DNA from: an uncultured Clostridia bacterium
GTDB lineage: Bacteria > Bacillota > Clostridia > Christensenellales > UBA1242
Assembly: GCA_944377365.1 (NCBI GenBank)
Contig: CALWEQ010000005.1
Location: 1-64,000 of the forward strand
Reading direction: 5' to 3'
DNA length: 64,000 nt
This document shows positions 33,170-43,160 of this stretch, piece by piece. A program made the position numbers and the translations under genes. Below the pieces are notes generated by a model. That model was not told the origin of the DNA and ran no database searches. It worked only from the letters and a program-made list of their open reading frames with translations. How positions within the stretch are numbered: position 1 is the stretch's first letter; the number at the start of each line of letters is the position of its first letter.

Positions 33170-34261
33170 TTATTTTTTTGCATATTTATTCATTTGCTGA
33201 CTTTGCTTAAAAATGTCTAATGCATTTGACTGATACGAAAATGACAATTGTGTTTTTTCTTTGAAATATGATATTGTGTTTTCGACCAGCTCAACAACCG
33301 TTTCTCTCGTATTGCCAAACAAATATCCTGCAAGTGATCCTGGCACAGTGTTAACTTCGTTTACATAAAGCGCATTACCCTCCATCAACAAATCGACTCT
33401 TACAAGCCCCTCACATTCTAGTTTTTTTGCAACTTGTAAAGAAAGTTTTTGCAATTCTTTTTCGAGTTTTTTAGATTTAACTTCAAAAGAACAAGGCTTC
33501 TCATTTAAATACTTTTCATCAAAGGAATAAAATTTTTTACTCTTTATTTCTTGTGGTTTTGAAAGAATGTATTTATCTCCAAAAACCATCACAGCGCAAT
33601 TAAATTCTCTTTTATTTTCTATAAATTTTTCAAATAACAACTTATTATCATACATTTTTGCACTTTCTATTGCTAGATCTAATTCTTTTTCATTTTTGCA
33701 TACTGCTATCCCCACACTGCTTCCAAGTCGCGCAGGCTTGACAATAATAGGAAATGAAAGCGATTTAAACAGACGCTTTTTGTCTATTTCATCACTATTC
33801 ATGCACACGCCTTCTACGACAGGCAATCCATAATAAGAAAGCAAGATTTTTGTAAGATTTTTGTCATAACATACGGCACTTGACGTCAGATTCGGACAAG
33901 TGTAAGGTATGCCAGCCATTTGCATAACACCACTTATAGCACCGTCTTCACCATTAGCACCGTGCAAACAAATCAGTGCCACATCGGGCTTAAAAGTTTT
34001 CTTTCTATGCTTTTTAACTAAAACACATCTGTTGTTAAAATCAATCAAAACCTTTTTTGGCTTTTTTGCAAGTGCAAAAAAATTTGCATAAATATTAATA
34101 TCATCCGCGTTTTCGCAGGTCCACCATCCACCATCTTGATCTATGTAAACTGCGAAAGTTTTAAACTCATTTCGCACCGCATTCATGACTTGCAGACCAG
34201 TAATTATAGATATGTCTCTTTCAACACTTTTCCCACCATAAATAAGTAAAACTTTTTCCAT
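33170..34261 (-). CDS. ddl: D-alanine:D-alanine ligase
   Basis: 363 residues. The ATP-grasp ligase N-terminal domain starts VLLIYGGKSVERDISIITG, with LHGANGEDGAISG, the KPARLGSSVGI loop and the C-terminal NEVNTVPGSLAGYLF. It joins two D-Ala produced through Alr, giving the MurF substrate. An additional C-terminal extension of about 30 residues is Gln/Ser/Lys-rich. Its position between murF and murE is consistent with a dedicated cell-wall operon. Confidence 0.96.
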   Translation of the reverse strand: MEKVLLIYGGKSVERDISIITGLQVMNAVRNEFKTFAVYIDQDGGWWTCENADDINIYANFFALAKKPKKVLIDFNNRCVLVKKHRKKTFKPDVALICLHGANGEDGAISGVMQMAGIPYTCPNLTSSAVCYDKNLTKILLSYYGLPVVEGVCMNSDEIDKKRLFKSLSFPIIVKPARLGSSVGIAVCKNEKELDLAIESAKMYDNKLLFEKFIENKREFNCAVMVFGDKYILSKPQEIKSKKFYSFDEKYLNEKPCSFEVKSKKLEKELQKLSLQVAKKLECEGLVRVDLLMEGNALYVNEVNTVPGSLAGYLFGNTRETVVELVENTISYFKEKTQLSFSYQSNALDIFKQSQQMNKYAKK

Positions 34262-34272
34262 TTATTGCCCCT

Positions 34273-35694
34273 TTATTTTATATTGTCTGGAAGGTCGTTT
34301 TCAAAAAGCACAACGCTTCCTTTTTGCAAAATATTATGCAAAATTTCGACTTGCGTAGATCTGCTTTTAGCAAAATGAATTTTTGCTTCTTTAAGTCCTC
34401 CAGCTTTTGCTCCCATATATAGTGCCGTTTGATTGACCTTGTTCATAATGATAAGTTCGTCACAAACACTAGCTATCATTTTGCCAAATTTATAATTTAA
34501 TTCATATTGCCTTTCTCCCTGCTCTATAAACCCTGGTGTAATCACAATTTTTTGCCCATTAAACATACTAACCACTTTTAATGCTTGCTCTGCCCCATTC
34601 AAATTAGAATTGTAAGAATCATCTATAATAGTGGAAATAGGTGTTTCGATAATTTGCAATCGATGTGGAAACGGTTTTAGTTTTTTTGCGACTTTTGCGA
34701 TTGTTTGCTCATCGACTCCCAATATATATGCCATAGTAGACGCCAAAACAAAGTCATTTAAAATCAACTCTCCAATAATTTGAGTTTTAATTTCAACCGT
34801 TTTTTTGCCTAAATGCAACTTAAAGCGACTTCCCGCAGGCGAAACACATAGATCTTCTAAATAAGAAAAACCTTGCTTTTGCAAGCAACACTTCTTTTCA
34901 CCATGATATTTGTCATACAACTCACAAGTCAATTCGTTTGAGCAATCAAACACTATAAAGCCACCATTGCACATATGCTCACATAATTCATACTTGGTTT
35001 TTTTTATTTCTTCAACACTCTTAAACGTTTCCAGATGTTGTTCACCAATTGCAGTCATTATTCCGTAGTTTGGTTTTAACATTTCCATCAATTCTGCGAT
35101 GTCTCCTCTCTTACGTGCCCCCATTTCGACGATTAAGATTTCATCATCGTTTTTCAAAAATTCGATTGCAGTTTTACACAGTCCCATAGGAGTATTGTAA
35201 TTTTTAGGAGTTGTGCAAACAGAAAATCTTTCTTTTAAAATTTGATAAAGAAAATTCTTTGTTGAAGTCTTACCAAAACTACCAGTAATTGCAATTTTTA
35301 TTCCTCGAAAATTTTTTAATATATTCTTTGCTTTGTTGACATAACACTTTTTAATAAAATTTTCAAACGGCAACAATATTAAAGCGCACAACAAAAACAA
35401 TGCTTGCGCTACTATCAACTCAACTACCATGCAAATAACAATAATCCAAAATTGTTGTATAAGCAAAAAAATCAAAAGATTAATGCTTAAAAGCAATAAA
35501 AAATATAAGACTATTGTTCTTAACATTCTTTTAGTAAACATCAACCTATTTTTACCGCCAAACTGCTGGGGCATATCAAAATAATGAGTGAATTGAAAAG
35601 CTATATTGTAGCCCGACAGCTGTAAATTTTTCGCGAAAGGATAAGAGATTAAAAAGAAAAAGATGCTAAATAAAATTGCAAAAAAAATGTTCAT
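34273..35694 (-). CDS. murF: Membrane-anchored MurF-type Mur ligase
   Basis: 473 residues. Residues 1-110 hold three membrane helices (about 2-20, 58-79, 81-108) in place of the usual MurF N-terminal UDP-binding domain. The Mur ligase core follows: P-loop GSFGKTS at 138-144, EMGARKRGDIAEL, GEQHLETF, PFPHRLQI and DDSYNSNLNGAEQAL. MurF adds D-Ala-D-Ala to the UDP-MurNAc-tripeptide. Its place directly before ddl and murE supports that role, but the substrate of this membrane form is inferred. MurT-type ligases are an alternative, though no GatD partner is present. Confidence 0.82.
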   Translation of the reverse strand: MNIFFAILFSIFFFLISYPFAKNLQLSGYNIAFQFTHYFDMPQQFGGKNRLMFTKRMLRTIVLYFLLLLSINLLIFLLIQQFWIIVICMVVELIVAQALFLLCALILLPFENFIKKCYVNKAKNILKNFRGIKIAITGSFGKTSTKNFLYQILKERFSVCTTPKNYNTPMGLCKTAIEFLKNDDEILIVEMGARKRGDIAELMEMLKPNYGIMTAIGEQHLETFKSVEEIKKTKYELCEHMCNGGFIVFDCSNELTCELYDKYHGEKKCCLQKQGFSYLEDLCVSPAGSRFKLHLGKKTVEIKTQIIGELILNDFVLASTMAYILGVDEQTIAKVAKKLKPFPHRLQIIETPISTIIDDSYNSNLNGAEQALKVVSMFNGQKIVITPGFIEQGERQYELNYKFGKMIASVCDELIIMNKVNQTALYMGAKAGGLKEAKIHFAKSRSTQVEILHNILQKGSVVLFENDLPDNIK

Positions 35695-36410
35695 TTTTTC
35701 TCCTTTAAAAATTTTAATAAAAGTTCAACAATTTTAATTGGCCTATCTTCAAAGCAAAAATGCCCTGCATGCTCGACTACTTCTAATGTTGAATTCTTGA
35801 TTAGTTTATTTAAACGTTTTGCCATATATAATGGGGTTACTTCATCTTGTTTACCAAAAATTATCAATGTAGGAGCTTTGATTTGATAACAATACTCTTC
35901 TAAAAAAGTGTTTACTACACTGACAAATGTAGATCTGCACTCTGGGTCTAAAGCACGGTAATCACTCGATCCAGCGTTTTCTTGTAATATGTTTAACAAT
36001 TTAAAAATTTTATACTTTAACACACTAAAATGGTATTTTAAACTTCTTTTTGGCTTCATGCCTGCACTGTCTAAAAGTATGAGCTTATTTACAAGCTTTG
36101 GTGTTAATGATGCCATTATTAGCCCTATTCTGCCACCAAAGGAATGCCCGATAACATTGCATGATTTTATATTTAAATGCTCACATAATGATATGACCAT
36201 GTTTGCATAAGTAAATATAGTCCAACTTTTAGGCATCTCGCTTTTCCCAAACGGCGGGAGGTCGATTGTCAGCCATTTGAATTTGTTCAATTTAGATTGA
36301 ACAAAGCTAAAAGCATCGCCATTTTGACCCCAACCATGCAAAAATAAGCAAATTTCTCCTTTGCCTGTTAATTTGTAATGAATTTTGACTCCACAATAAA
36401 CAAAAAACAC
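35691..36410 (-). CDS. Alpha/beta-hydrolase
   Basis: 239 residues. Oxyanion region FLHGWGQNG, nucleophile elbow GHSFGG (Ser), acid in FGKQDEVTP and His in VEHAGHFCFEDRP give a complete catalytic triad. There is no signal peptide, so it is cytoplasmic; the substrate is unknown. It leads the large cell-wall operon and overlaps murF by four bases. The start is the GTG at 36410 because the nearby ATG is out of frame; there is no good ribosome site, and CATAAA lies seven bases before it, so this too may be leaderless. Confidence 0.85.
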   Translation of the reverse strand: MFFVYCGVKIHYKLTGKGEICLFLHGWGQNGDAFSFVQSKLNKFKWLTIDLPPFGKSEMPKSWTIFTYANMVISLCEHLNIKSCNVIGHSFGGRIGLIMASLTPKLVNKLILLDSAGMKPKRSLKYHFSVLKYKIFKLLNILQENAGSSDYRALDPECRSTFVSVVNTFLEEYCYQIKAPTLIIFGKQDEVTPLYMAKRLNKLIKNSTLEVVEHAGHFCFEDRPIKIVELLLKFLKEKK

Positions 36411-36463
36411 ATGATTATTTATGATTTACAACCTTTTGTTGTCACTTTCATATTAAAAACATT

Positions 36464-36491
36464 TTGTTTTTTTATAAAAATTTGCTAAAAT
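36464..36491 (+). promoter_or_regulatory. Promoter of spoVG
   Basis: TTGTTT, 16-base spacer, TAAAAT preceded by TGC (extended -10). It looks like a housekeeping promoter rather than the sigma-H type known in Bacillus. Confidence 0.5.
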
Positions 36492-36537
36492 ACTTTCAAG
36501 GTTAAAAACCAAAATTAAAAAAGGAAGGTATACTCAC

Positions 36538-36807
36538 TTGAAAATCACAGACGTTAGACTTAGGTTGGTAACAAAGGACGATTCAAAATTAAAAGGAGTT
36601 GCTTCAATAACTATTGATGACTGTTTTGCAGTTCATGACATAAAAGTTATTGATGGCAAAGATGGTCTTTTCATTTCTATGCCAAACAGAAAAAGACCTG
36701 ACGGTGAATACAATGACATCGCTCATCCAACAAACACTGAAACAAGAGAAGCAATAAAAAACGCTGTTTTATCCGCTTACGAAAAAGAATTAAACAAAGC
36801 CGAATAA
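36538..36807 (+). CDS. spoVG: SpoVG family regulator
   Basis: 89 residues, full family length: MKITDVRLRLV, FAVHDIKVIDGKDGLFISMPNRK and YNDIAHPTN. A small site-specific DNA/RNA-binding protein with pleiotropic roles in sporulation, division and virulence in Firmicutes. The start is TTG at 36538, with AAGGAAGG nine bases upstream and the family N-terminus beginning there. Monocistronic, with its own promoter. Confidence 0.95.
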   Translation: MKITDVRLRLVTKDDSKLKGVASITIDDCFAVHDIKVIDGKDGLFISMPNRKRPDGEYNDIAHPTNTETREAIKNAVLSAYEKELNKAE

Positions 36808-36874
36808 TGTTTAAAAGCATTTTCTAGTTTGTCAGGTGGCAAAAATTTCTATTTGCTTACTTTTATAGTGTAAA

Positions 36875-36902
36875 AAAAGAGACTCATTAATGAGTCTCTT
36901 TT
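36875..36902. terminator. Bidirectional terminator spoVG / surface protein
   Basis: Perfect palindrome AAAAGAGACTCAT / ATGAGTCTCTTTT around TA, with T runs on both strands. Confidence 0.9.
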
Positions 36903-36969
36903 GTTTTATTAAAATTGTAAAACTTGTTTTTTTAATATTCAAAAATGTTTTATATTTTAAAGCGGTATT

Positions 36970-39900
36970 TTATGCTACTTGCGCAATCTCATCTTTTCCT
37001 ACACCTTGATCGGTCTCAGCCCCACTGTCAGTCTCACCCAATGTATCTTCTGTGCTGTAATCAATCTCATCGTCTTGTGCTTGATCGTTTGGAGTTTCTT
37101 CGCCAGGCACTTTTGAGTCAGAAACTTCTTCACCAGGCTCTTGTGTGCCTACGTTCTCCCCATTTGATGTCTGGTCAGTTTCATTCCCATCTTCATTTGG
37201 GGTTTGGTCTGTAATTTGCGTGTCATCGCCAGAAACATCTTCGCCTGGATTTTCTTCGCTAGGTATTTCGGGATTAGCAACATCGCCTCCAGGAGTTTGC
37301 TCTGGATTTGTCACATCTTCACCAGGAGTTTGCTCTCCTTGATTAGGCGCTTCGCCTTCCACGTTTTGCCCATTTTGTGCCGTCCTTACTTGCGCGTCAT
37401 AGCCTACTGCGTTCACCGGCAAAACATAGTAATTGGTATCTATGCCGTCTGTCGAGCTTATACTCCAAACTTTTTCATCAAATCCTGCGCTTATCAAAGC
37501 CATTCCATTGCCAGAAACTTCTGAACTTGCAGCTAAAATTCCATCTGTTTCTTCACCTTTAAAACCTTTCCACCACCAAACGAAATAAGCTTGCATTTCT
37601 GCGTTAGTTCCATTTATGATTACATAAGGAGCCAAATGTCCATTAACTAAACCCGTTTGCAAATATAATGGAAACATTTCTAATATATCAGATATGTTTA
37701 TGTTTGAACCAGATTGATTGTCATTTAATGAGCCATTTACGCTCCCGACAATTATAGAATTCTTAATTGTCCCAAATTTATCACTACTAAGTCTAAATGC
37801 CGACATCGTTTCAGCATAAGTTTTCCCCTGACCTGAAAATGCCACGTCGATATAGCTTTTCTCAATCAAAGAACCTTTTCGAAGATAAACAACCATGCCT
37901 GTCTGCACGTTTTTCCCATTTATTGTTGTGGCAGACATGCTATTTCTAATTGTTCCATTAAGTGTTACTGCAAACCCGCCAGCATAATTTCCAATGATTT
38001 CAACTGTTTGGTCAAGATAACTTTCTTCTATCAAGCCGTTTACAATTCCAGCAAATCCACCAACCGTAGAAGCATTGATGATAATAACCTTAGCAGATGA
38101 ATACTTAACAACAGTTCCCTCACCAACAAAACCTGCAATTGCCCCTGCAACAATATTTTTATTTTCTAATCTAAATTGTATGTTGTTTGCCTGATCTCCA
38201 ACTACCGAACTTTCTATTTGGCTTCCTGCTTCTGCTTGATAACCAACTATGCCACCAGCATATGCAACTCCGCTATATAAACTAGCTGAAATTGTAAGGT
38301 TTTTATCTACCCAAACGGATTTGATTTTGCCAAGATTTAGCCCTGTCGCTCCCCCGACATATAACGTGTCATTTTGCTCTGCAACTGGTGCTACAATCGA
38401 AATACTCCCAGCATAACCGGATTCTATCGTTCCGACATTTTTACCAACATATCCACCAACGTACATTACTGCACTGTTTTCTTCTTTAATATTAATATTT
38501 CCACTTGTTCCAATCAATTTTTGTGTTAAAAATTCAGTATCAGCAAATATGTCTGCAACATTTATAGGCTCATAAGTAGGAGCAACGGGTTGCTGATTAT
38601 TATTAGAAGAATCACCATCATTTGTAGAACCTTCTTCATTTGCCACACCCTCGTTTTGCTCACCATCGTTTTCATTTCCACTATCTGTTGAATCATTTGT
38701 TGTTTTTATGCTTGATACGCTCGACAGCCCACTTAGTGAAGCACTCTCCTCTGAAGCGATATAATAAAGCGTTTCATTATAAACATTATAACCGTTAACT
38801 ACAAACATTGCGTTGCCCTCTGCATCGACGATAGCACCGGCATTAGCCAAAGGCAAATAAAATTCTCCATCTTTTTCATACAGATCATATGGAAGAGAAT
38901 AAAGCATGTTTATATTACAGTTTAAAATTGAACCACTATTATAACCTGCAATAGCACCAATATATTTTTCACCTGTTAAGTTGAAATTGACAACTGTACA
39001 GTTTTCTATTGTGGCGCTATCATTAAAACCGACAATCCCTCCTGTTATCGGGCCACCATTAATCGTGAGGTTGTAAACATAGAGTCCTTGAATCTTTGTC
39101 GTTACGCCTGCTGTATATGCAAAAATTCCAACATAATCATCATCGCTTTCTATTTTTACATTCCTCAAAACAATCAAACCACCATCTTCTGTTAATATTT
39201 GTCCCATAAACGGATTGGTCTTTGTCCCTATTGGTGTCCAGTTTTCATTTTTTAAATTCATAGAAATCACATCTGTAACTAAATAAGTAGTGTTCGAAGA
39301 TGGGTTTTGACGCATTTGATTGAATGCTATTTCCAATTCTTCTTCAGTTTTGATTTCAAAGGTCTCTCCATTTAATGGAAATTGTTGATATTCAGCGTTT
39401 TTATTGATGAATATTTCATTTTGTGAAATAATCCAAATGTTGCCACTGTCTTTTTCTGTGCCTACATCCCATGTGCTTCCTTCGTGTGACGTGAATGTTT
39501 GCGCGTCAGTAACAACTGAATGTGATATTTGGTTTACAAAATACCGTGCTTGGGATGGATTTTCATTTGATATTTTTACTGTATCCAAATGAATATAATA
39601 AGGAGACAAATTTGATTCTGCAATGTAAAGAATCATATTATAATTTCCTCGTGCATTGTAAACATCACTTATTCCATAATACGCACCAAACACGCCTCTA
39701 ACTTTTGATGTAGTGTTTCTAACCCCTGAGATATATACAAGACAATTTGCCACGTAACTGTCGTATGCTTCTCCATCAACAACATCACAATTTGATATGC
39801 CAGCAACACCACCGAAATAAGAATAAGTGTCATCTACTCCATCTGCTACTGCAATATTTAGTTCGCTTGTTTTTATTTTGCAATTGAACACGACTCCTCC

Positions 39901-40809
39901 GTCGTTATATCCAACCGCTCCGCCAGCTACCCACTTTGATGTGATTGAAACATCAGATGTACACATGTTTATTTGTGCATAATTCGAACTTCCCGCTTCA
40001 TGCTTGTTTAAACCACAAATTCCACCTGTATAAGCCATTTCAGCTTGAGAATTTACCACTTTGCTGTTTTTAATTTCACATTTTCCAATTAAGCCATAGT
40101 TTACACCAGCGACTACACCAGCATAGTTGTATTCGCCAGAAACGGTTATATTTTCAAAAACAACATTTTCAATTCTTCCAGTGCTACCAATGCCAGCAAA
40201 AAAGCCACCTACAGCAACATCTTGAACATAGCCTTGTTGCGTAACTTGTGCATTTTTAATTGCGTAAGAGTTGTTTCCACCACTAAGCGAACCTGTAAAC
40301 AAAGCCAAACTAGCCTTGCCATTTTCAACAGTTACTCCTATTGGAAGCATTTCTCCACCAACATCTATATCATTAGTCAGTTGATAGCAGTCCGTGAGCG
40401 CCCATTCTCCATTGCCAACCTTTTTTAAATCGTCAACATTTCTAATATACCATGGAGACAGCGAAGTCCCATTTCCTACATAACAAGAAACGTCAAAATT
40501 AGAATAATTTTCATTTGATGAAGTAAATTTTATAGTTACAATTCCCGCCTCATTTGCAGTGATTGTCCAATTTTCCAAATCAACAATCATATCAAATTCG
40601 CTTTGAATGCTATAAGTAAAATCAGTGTGAGGTGAAGGGTTTTTATATTCTAATGGAATAGGCAGTGTTTCGCCTATGTTCATATAATAGACAGAATCAT
40701 CTGCAATTGTTGAAGTGATTTCTTCGTCATTTCTAACTACATAATAAATTGTAATTCCACAGGTTACCACAACAATTGCAACCATAATATACATAAGAAG
40801 CTTTTTCAT
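36970..40809 (-). CDS. Large GLUG-repeat surface protein
   Basis: 1279 residues. An N-terminal membrane helix (about 4-26) acts as signal anchor. A beta-rich region up to about 1150 contains many short repeats of the GLUG type (GGIVGFN, AGGIVGYQ, GAIAGFVG, GGFAGIVNG) spaced by strands with I..C.. or I.NS, suggesting a right-handed beta-helix. A Ser/Asn/Gly/Asp-rich linker (about 690-760) splits it. The last 130 residues are an acidic Pro/Gly/Glu/Thr/Asp spacer with repeats like NPGEDV and TPGEDV, nearly Lys-free, and no LPXTG or SLH anchor. Probably a cell-surface adhesin held by the N-terminal helix. GGAGG precedes the ATG. Function is inferred from architecture only. Confidence 0.75.
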   Translation of the reverse strand: MKKLLMYIMVAIVVVTCGITIYYVVRNDEEITSTIADDSVYYMNIGETLPIPLEYKNPSPHTDFTYSIQSEFDMIVDLENWTITANEAGIVTIKFTSSNENYSNFDVSCYVGNGTSLSPWYIRNVDDLKKVGNGEWALTDCYQLTNDIDVGGEMLPIGVTVENGKASLALFTGSLSGGNNSYAIKNAQVTQQGYVQDVAVGGFFAGIGSTGRIENVVFENITVSGEYNYAGVVAGVNYGLIGKCEIKNSKVVNSQAEMAYTGGICGLNKHEAGSSNYAQINMCTSDVSITSKWVAGGAVGYNDGGVVFNCKIKTSELNIAVADGVDDTYSYFGGVAGISNCDVVDGEAYDSYVANCLVYISGVRNTTSKVRGVFGAYYGISDVYNARGNYNMILYIAESNLSPYYIHLDTVKISNENPSQARYFVNQISHSVVTDAQTFTSHEGSTWDVGTEKDSGNIWIISQNEIFINKNAEYQQFPLNGETFEIKTEEELEIAFNQMRQNPSSNTTYLVTDVISMNLKNENWTPIGTKTNPFMGQILTEDGGLIVLRNVKIESDDDYVGIFAYTAGVTTKIQGLYVYNLTINGGPITGGIVGFNDSATIENCTVVNFNLTGEKYIGAIAGYNSGSILNCNINMLYSLPYDLYEKDGEFYLPLANAGAIVDAEGNAMFVVNGYNVYNETLYYIASEESASLSGLSSVSSIKTTNDSTDSGNENDGEQNEGVANEEGSTNDGDSSNNNQQPVAPTYEPINVADIFADTEFLTQKLIGTSGNINIKEENSAVMYVGGYVGKNVGTIESGYAGSISIVAPVAEQNDTLYVGGATGLNLGKIKSVWVDKNLTISASLYSGVAYAGGIVGYQAEAGSQIESSVVGDQANNIQFRLENKNIVAGAIAGFVGEGTVVKYSSAKVIIINASTVGGFAGIVNGLIEESYLDQTVEIIGNYAGGFAVTLNGTIRNSMSATTINGKNVQTGMVVYLRKGSLIEKSYIDVAFSGQGKTYAETMSAFRLSSDKFGTIKNSIIVGSVNGSLNDNQSGSNINISDILEMFPLYLQTGLVNGHLAPYVIINGTNAEMQAYFVWWWKGFKGEETDGILAASSEVSGNGMALISAGFDEKVWSISSTDGIDTNYYVLPVNAVGYDAQVRTAQNGQNVEGEAPNQGEQTPGEDVTNPEQTPGGDVANPEIPSEENPGEDVSGDDTQITDQTPNEDGNETDQTSNGENVGTQEPGEEVSDSKVPGEETPNDQAQDDEIDYSTEDTLGETDSGAETDQGVGKDEIAQVA

Positions 40810-41019
40810 AATTCCTCCGTCTAGATTATATCTTATCTAGAACAGTTTGTCAATACCGATTTTTTGAATTCTTACAGCTTTTTATGATAACTCAAAATTA
40901 TTTTCTCAAATCATTAATAATATATTTTTAAATGATAATCACAAAATATTATTTACACGTAAAACCTAAACTGTTGTTGAAATCATTACAAAATTTTTGC
41001 TTTCTTGAAATTAAGTGTT

Positions 41020-41048
41020 TAAAAAAGCATATCGTTTTGATATGCTCT
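41020..41048 (-). terminator. Terminator of sleB-ypeB
   Basis: Stem AGCATATC / GATATGCT with a 5-base loop and a T run on the minus strand, five bases after the ypeB stop. Confidence 0.85.
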
Positions 41049-41052
41049 TGTT

Positions 41053-42438
41053 TTATAAAAGTTTGTTGCCGTCAGCGGTTTTTACAACTTTTAAAACATT
41101 TTCTTCTTCGCCCGTTGTGGCATTAAGATAAAAATAATACGTAGCTCCATTCTTTTCACATTCGTATTCAAAACATATTATTTCTTTGTTGTAATCGATC
41201 GGAGCAAGAACTGTTCGCATATTTTTGACTGTCATTTGACTAGGCAACCTGTCTTTAAACGCACTTGGAGAAAGCTTCGGTGTTGAAAGATTGCGATCTG
41301 TGTGGTTCATAAAATAACTCGTCGCATCATATCCTATCACCGTTCCGCTACCAAGATCGACTTTGACTTTTACTAAATCAGGATATAAAACTATGTTGCT
41401 TTGCATTGGAGCGAGATTGTAATACATGCAATTTTCTAAGCCATCTTTCCAAACGATTTGTGGATCATTTACACCATTTTCTTTCGCAAAGTCAACAGCA
41501 ATTTTTTGAGCAGATTGCTCATCAATGTTTTTTTCTCCAGTTTCACTGCCTCTGCCACTGACGGTCAAAACGTGACCGCCAATTTTAGAAACTTGAACAA
41601 ACAATTTTTGTGAATCGGTGTTGACAACGTTATATGTAAAAGTTTCAAAGCGCGAATTGATTTCACCTGCATAATCGATAGTTGCCACATTTTTAAAACA
41701 TCTTTCAATTTCTGTTTTGCATTCCTCTTTGTTTTTTCGTTCTCCTGAAAGCCCTTTAACAGTTTTATCCAATGTCGAATCAGAAAACGGTCCATCGTAA
41801 ATCATCACTGGATAATCCATGTTGTCTCCCTTAATTTTTGACATTTCAATTGTAAAATTGTTGTAATCTCCGTCCAACATTAAACTTTGATTTAAAATAG
41901 AATAGTTGTTTTGAACTTTTTTTGAAAATTCATTTATTTGTTTTTTCATGTCCTTTACGCTTTTGTGAAGCTTGTCTATCGTGTCAAGATCAGTTTGTTT
42001 AAGGGCCTTGCCTTGCACTAAAGAATCCGCAAGGGTTTGTGAGTAACCTCCAAGCTGATTAATAAATTGCACACTCTTTGAAAGCGAATTTCTTGAAATT
42101 GGCAAACCTGCAATTGCATTTTGAGCAAGCTTTGAATTTGAAGCAATTTCACTTAACATCTTTTTTTGATATGTAGGGCTGTTGGATGCAAGCACTTTGC
42201 TTAATTTTGTTTCAACATTGTTTACGCTTTCAACAAGATCATACATGTTTTTTTGATAAACATTTTCAAGTTGAACTTCGTAATTCATTCTTTGTGATTC
42301 GCTTGTCCCAAATGCAACCGCCAAGCAAACAGTTGAAATTCCTAAAACTGCTGTCGCAATTGACAAACCTATAACAACTTTTTTTGAATATTTTTTTCTT
42401 TTAGGCTCACTAGCCAAAATGTCTTTTTCTTTTTTCAT
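41053..42438 (-). CDS. ypeB: Germination protein YpeB
   Basis: 461 residues: a Lys-rich start, one membrane helix (about 22-46), a long helical N-terminal domain, and a C-terminal region with PepSY-like repeats ending in the FYLNATTGEEENVLKV type motif. In Bacilli YpeB is needed to hold and stabilise the spore cortex lytic enzyme SleB in dormant spores. It directly follows sleB (10 bases), as in most spore formers, and has an AGGAGG ribosome site. Confidence 0.93.
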   Translation of the reverse strand: MKKEKDILASEPKRKKYSKKVVIGLSIATAVLGISTVCLAVAFGTSESQRMNYEVQLENVYQKNMYDLVESVNNVETKLSKVLASNSPTYQKKMLSEIASNSKLAQNAIAGLPISRNSLSKSVQFINQLGGYSQTLADSLVQGKALKQTDLDTIDKLHKSVKDMKKQINEFSKKVQNNYSILNQSLMLDGDYNNFTIEMSKIKGDNMDYPVMIYDGPFSDSTLDKTVKGLSGERKNKEECKTEIERCFKNVATIDYAGEINSRFETFTYNVVNTDSQKLFVQVSKIGGHVLTVSGRGSETGEKNIDEQSAQKIAVDFAKENGVNDPQIVWKDGLENCMYYNLAPMQSNIVLYPDLVKVKVDLGSGTVIGYDATSYFMNHTDRNLSTPKLSPSAFKDRLPSQMTVKNMRTVLAPIDYNKEIICFEYECEKNGATYYFYLNATTGEEENVLKVVKTADGNKLL

Positions 42439-42448
42439 TTAAATCCTC

Positions 42449-43120
42449 CTATATTGCAAAAACGTGTTTGCCTATTGTTACAACAGTAGTTCTTGAAAAT
42501 ATCCACTCGCTTGTCGCTGTCGTAGGGTTGTAATAATAAAGACAACCATATGTAGGATCCCAACCATTCATAGCATCTTTTGCTGCACTATATGCTGTGC
42601 TGTTTGGCTCGAGGTTTATCTGTCCGTCATGCACTGCGGTAAATGCCCAAGGCTGATAAATCACCTCCGCTATTGTATTTGGAAATTGTGGACTTTCTAC
42701 CCTGTTTAAAACAACTGCTGCGACAGCAACTTGCCCTTCGTATGGCTCGCCTCTAGCTTCTGAATAAACACATTTTGCAAGTAAGTAAAGATCGCTCCCT
42801 GATTGCGCGACTTCTTCTGAATTTAAAGTAACGCCAAGTGCTGATGCGGTTTTTGGCCCTACTATTCCATCAGCTGTTAGGCCATTTGCTTTTTGAAAAG
42901 CAATAACGGCACTCCTCGTTCCTTGTCCATAAACGCCATCAACACTACCTTTATAATAGCCGAGTTCTTTAAGTTTTTGTTGAATTGCTTTGTTTTCAGA
43001 AACCGTTGTGGCAACGCAGACACCTATCCTATCCGAACCTCCCAATGTTGTCTTAGCAAACGCTACAGGTGAAGCTAGCATGATGACGCCCAAAGCAAGC
43101 GACATGATTTTTGTTTTCAT
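42449..43120 (-). CDS. sleB: Spore cortex-lytic enzyme SleB
   Basis: 223 residues from the ATG at 43120, which has AAGGGGG at good spacing; the seven residues upstream are not needed. A signal peptide (about 1-23), a PG_binding_1 domain (IQQKLKELGYYKGSVDG and onward) and a catalytic Hydrolase_2 domain with the Glu in YSEARGEPYEGQVAVAAVVLNR. It is a lytic transglycosylase that degrades cortex muramic-lactam peptidoglycan in germination. It lies between spoIIR and ypeB. Confidence 0.95.
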   Translation of the reverse strand: MKTKIMSLALGVIMLASPVAFAKTTLGGSDRIGVCVATTVSENKAIQQKLKELGYYKGSVDGVYGQGTRSAVIAFQKANGLTADGIVGPKTASALGVTLNSEEVAQSGSDLYLLAKCVYSEARGEPYEGQVAVAAVVLNRVESPQFPNTIAEVIYQPWAFTAVHDGQINLEPNSTAYSAAKDAMNGWDPTYGCLYYYNPTTATSEWIFSRTTVVTIGKHVFAI

Positions 43121-43160
43121 TTTTCCCCCTTGATATTGCAATTAACTTAACACAAAAAAA

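Noticed and set aside
36945-37562. Several plus-strand frames opposite the C-terminal tail of the surface protein
   Set aside because: They are mirror frames of the repetitive acidic tail.
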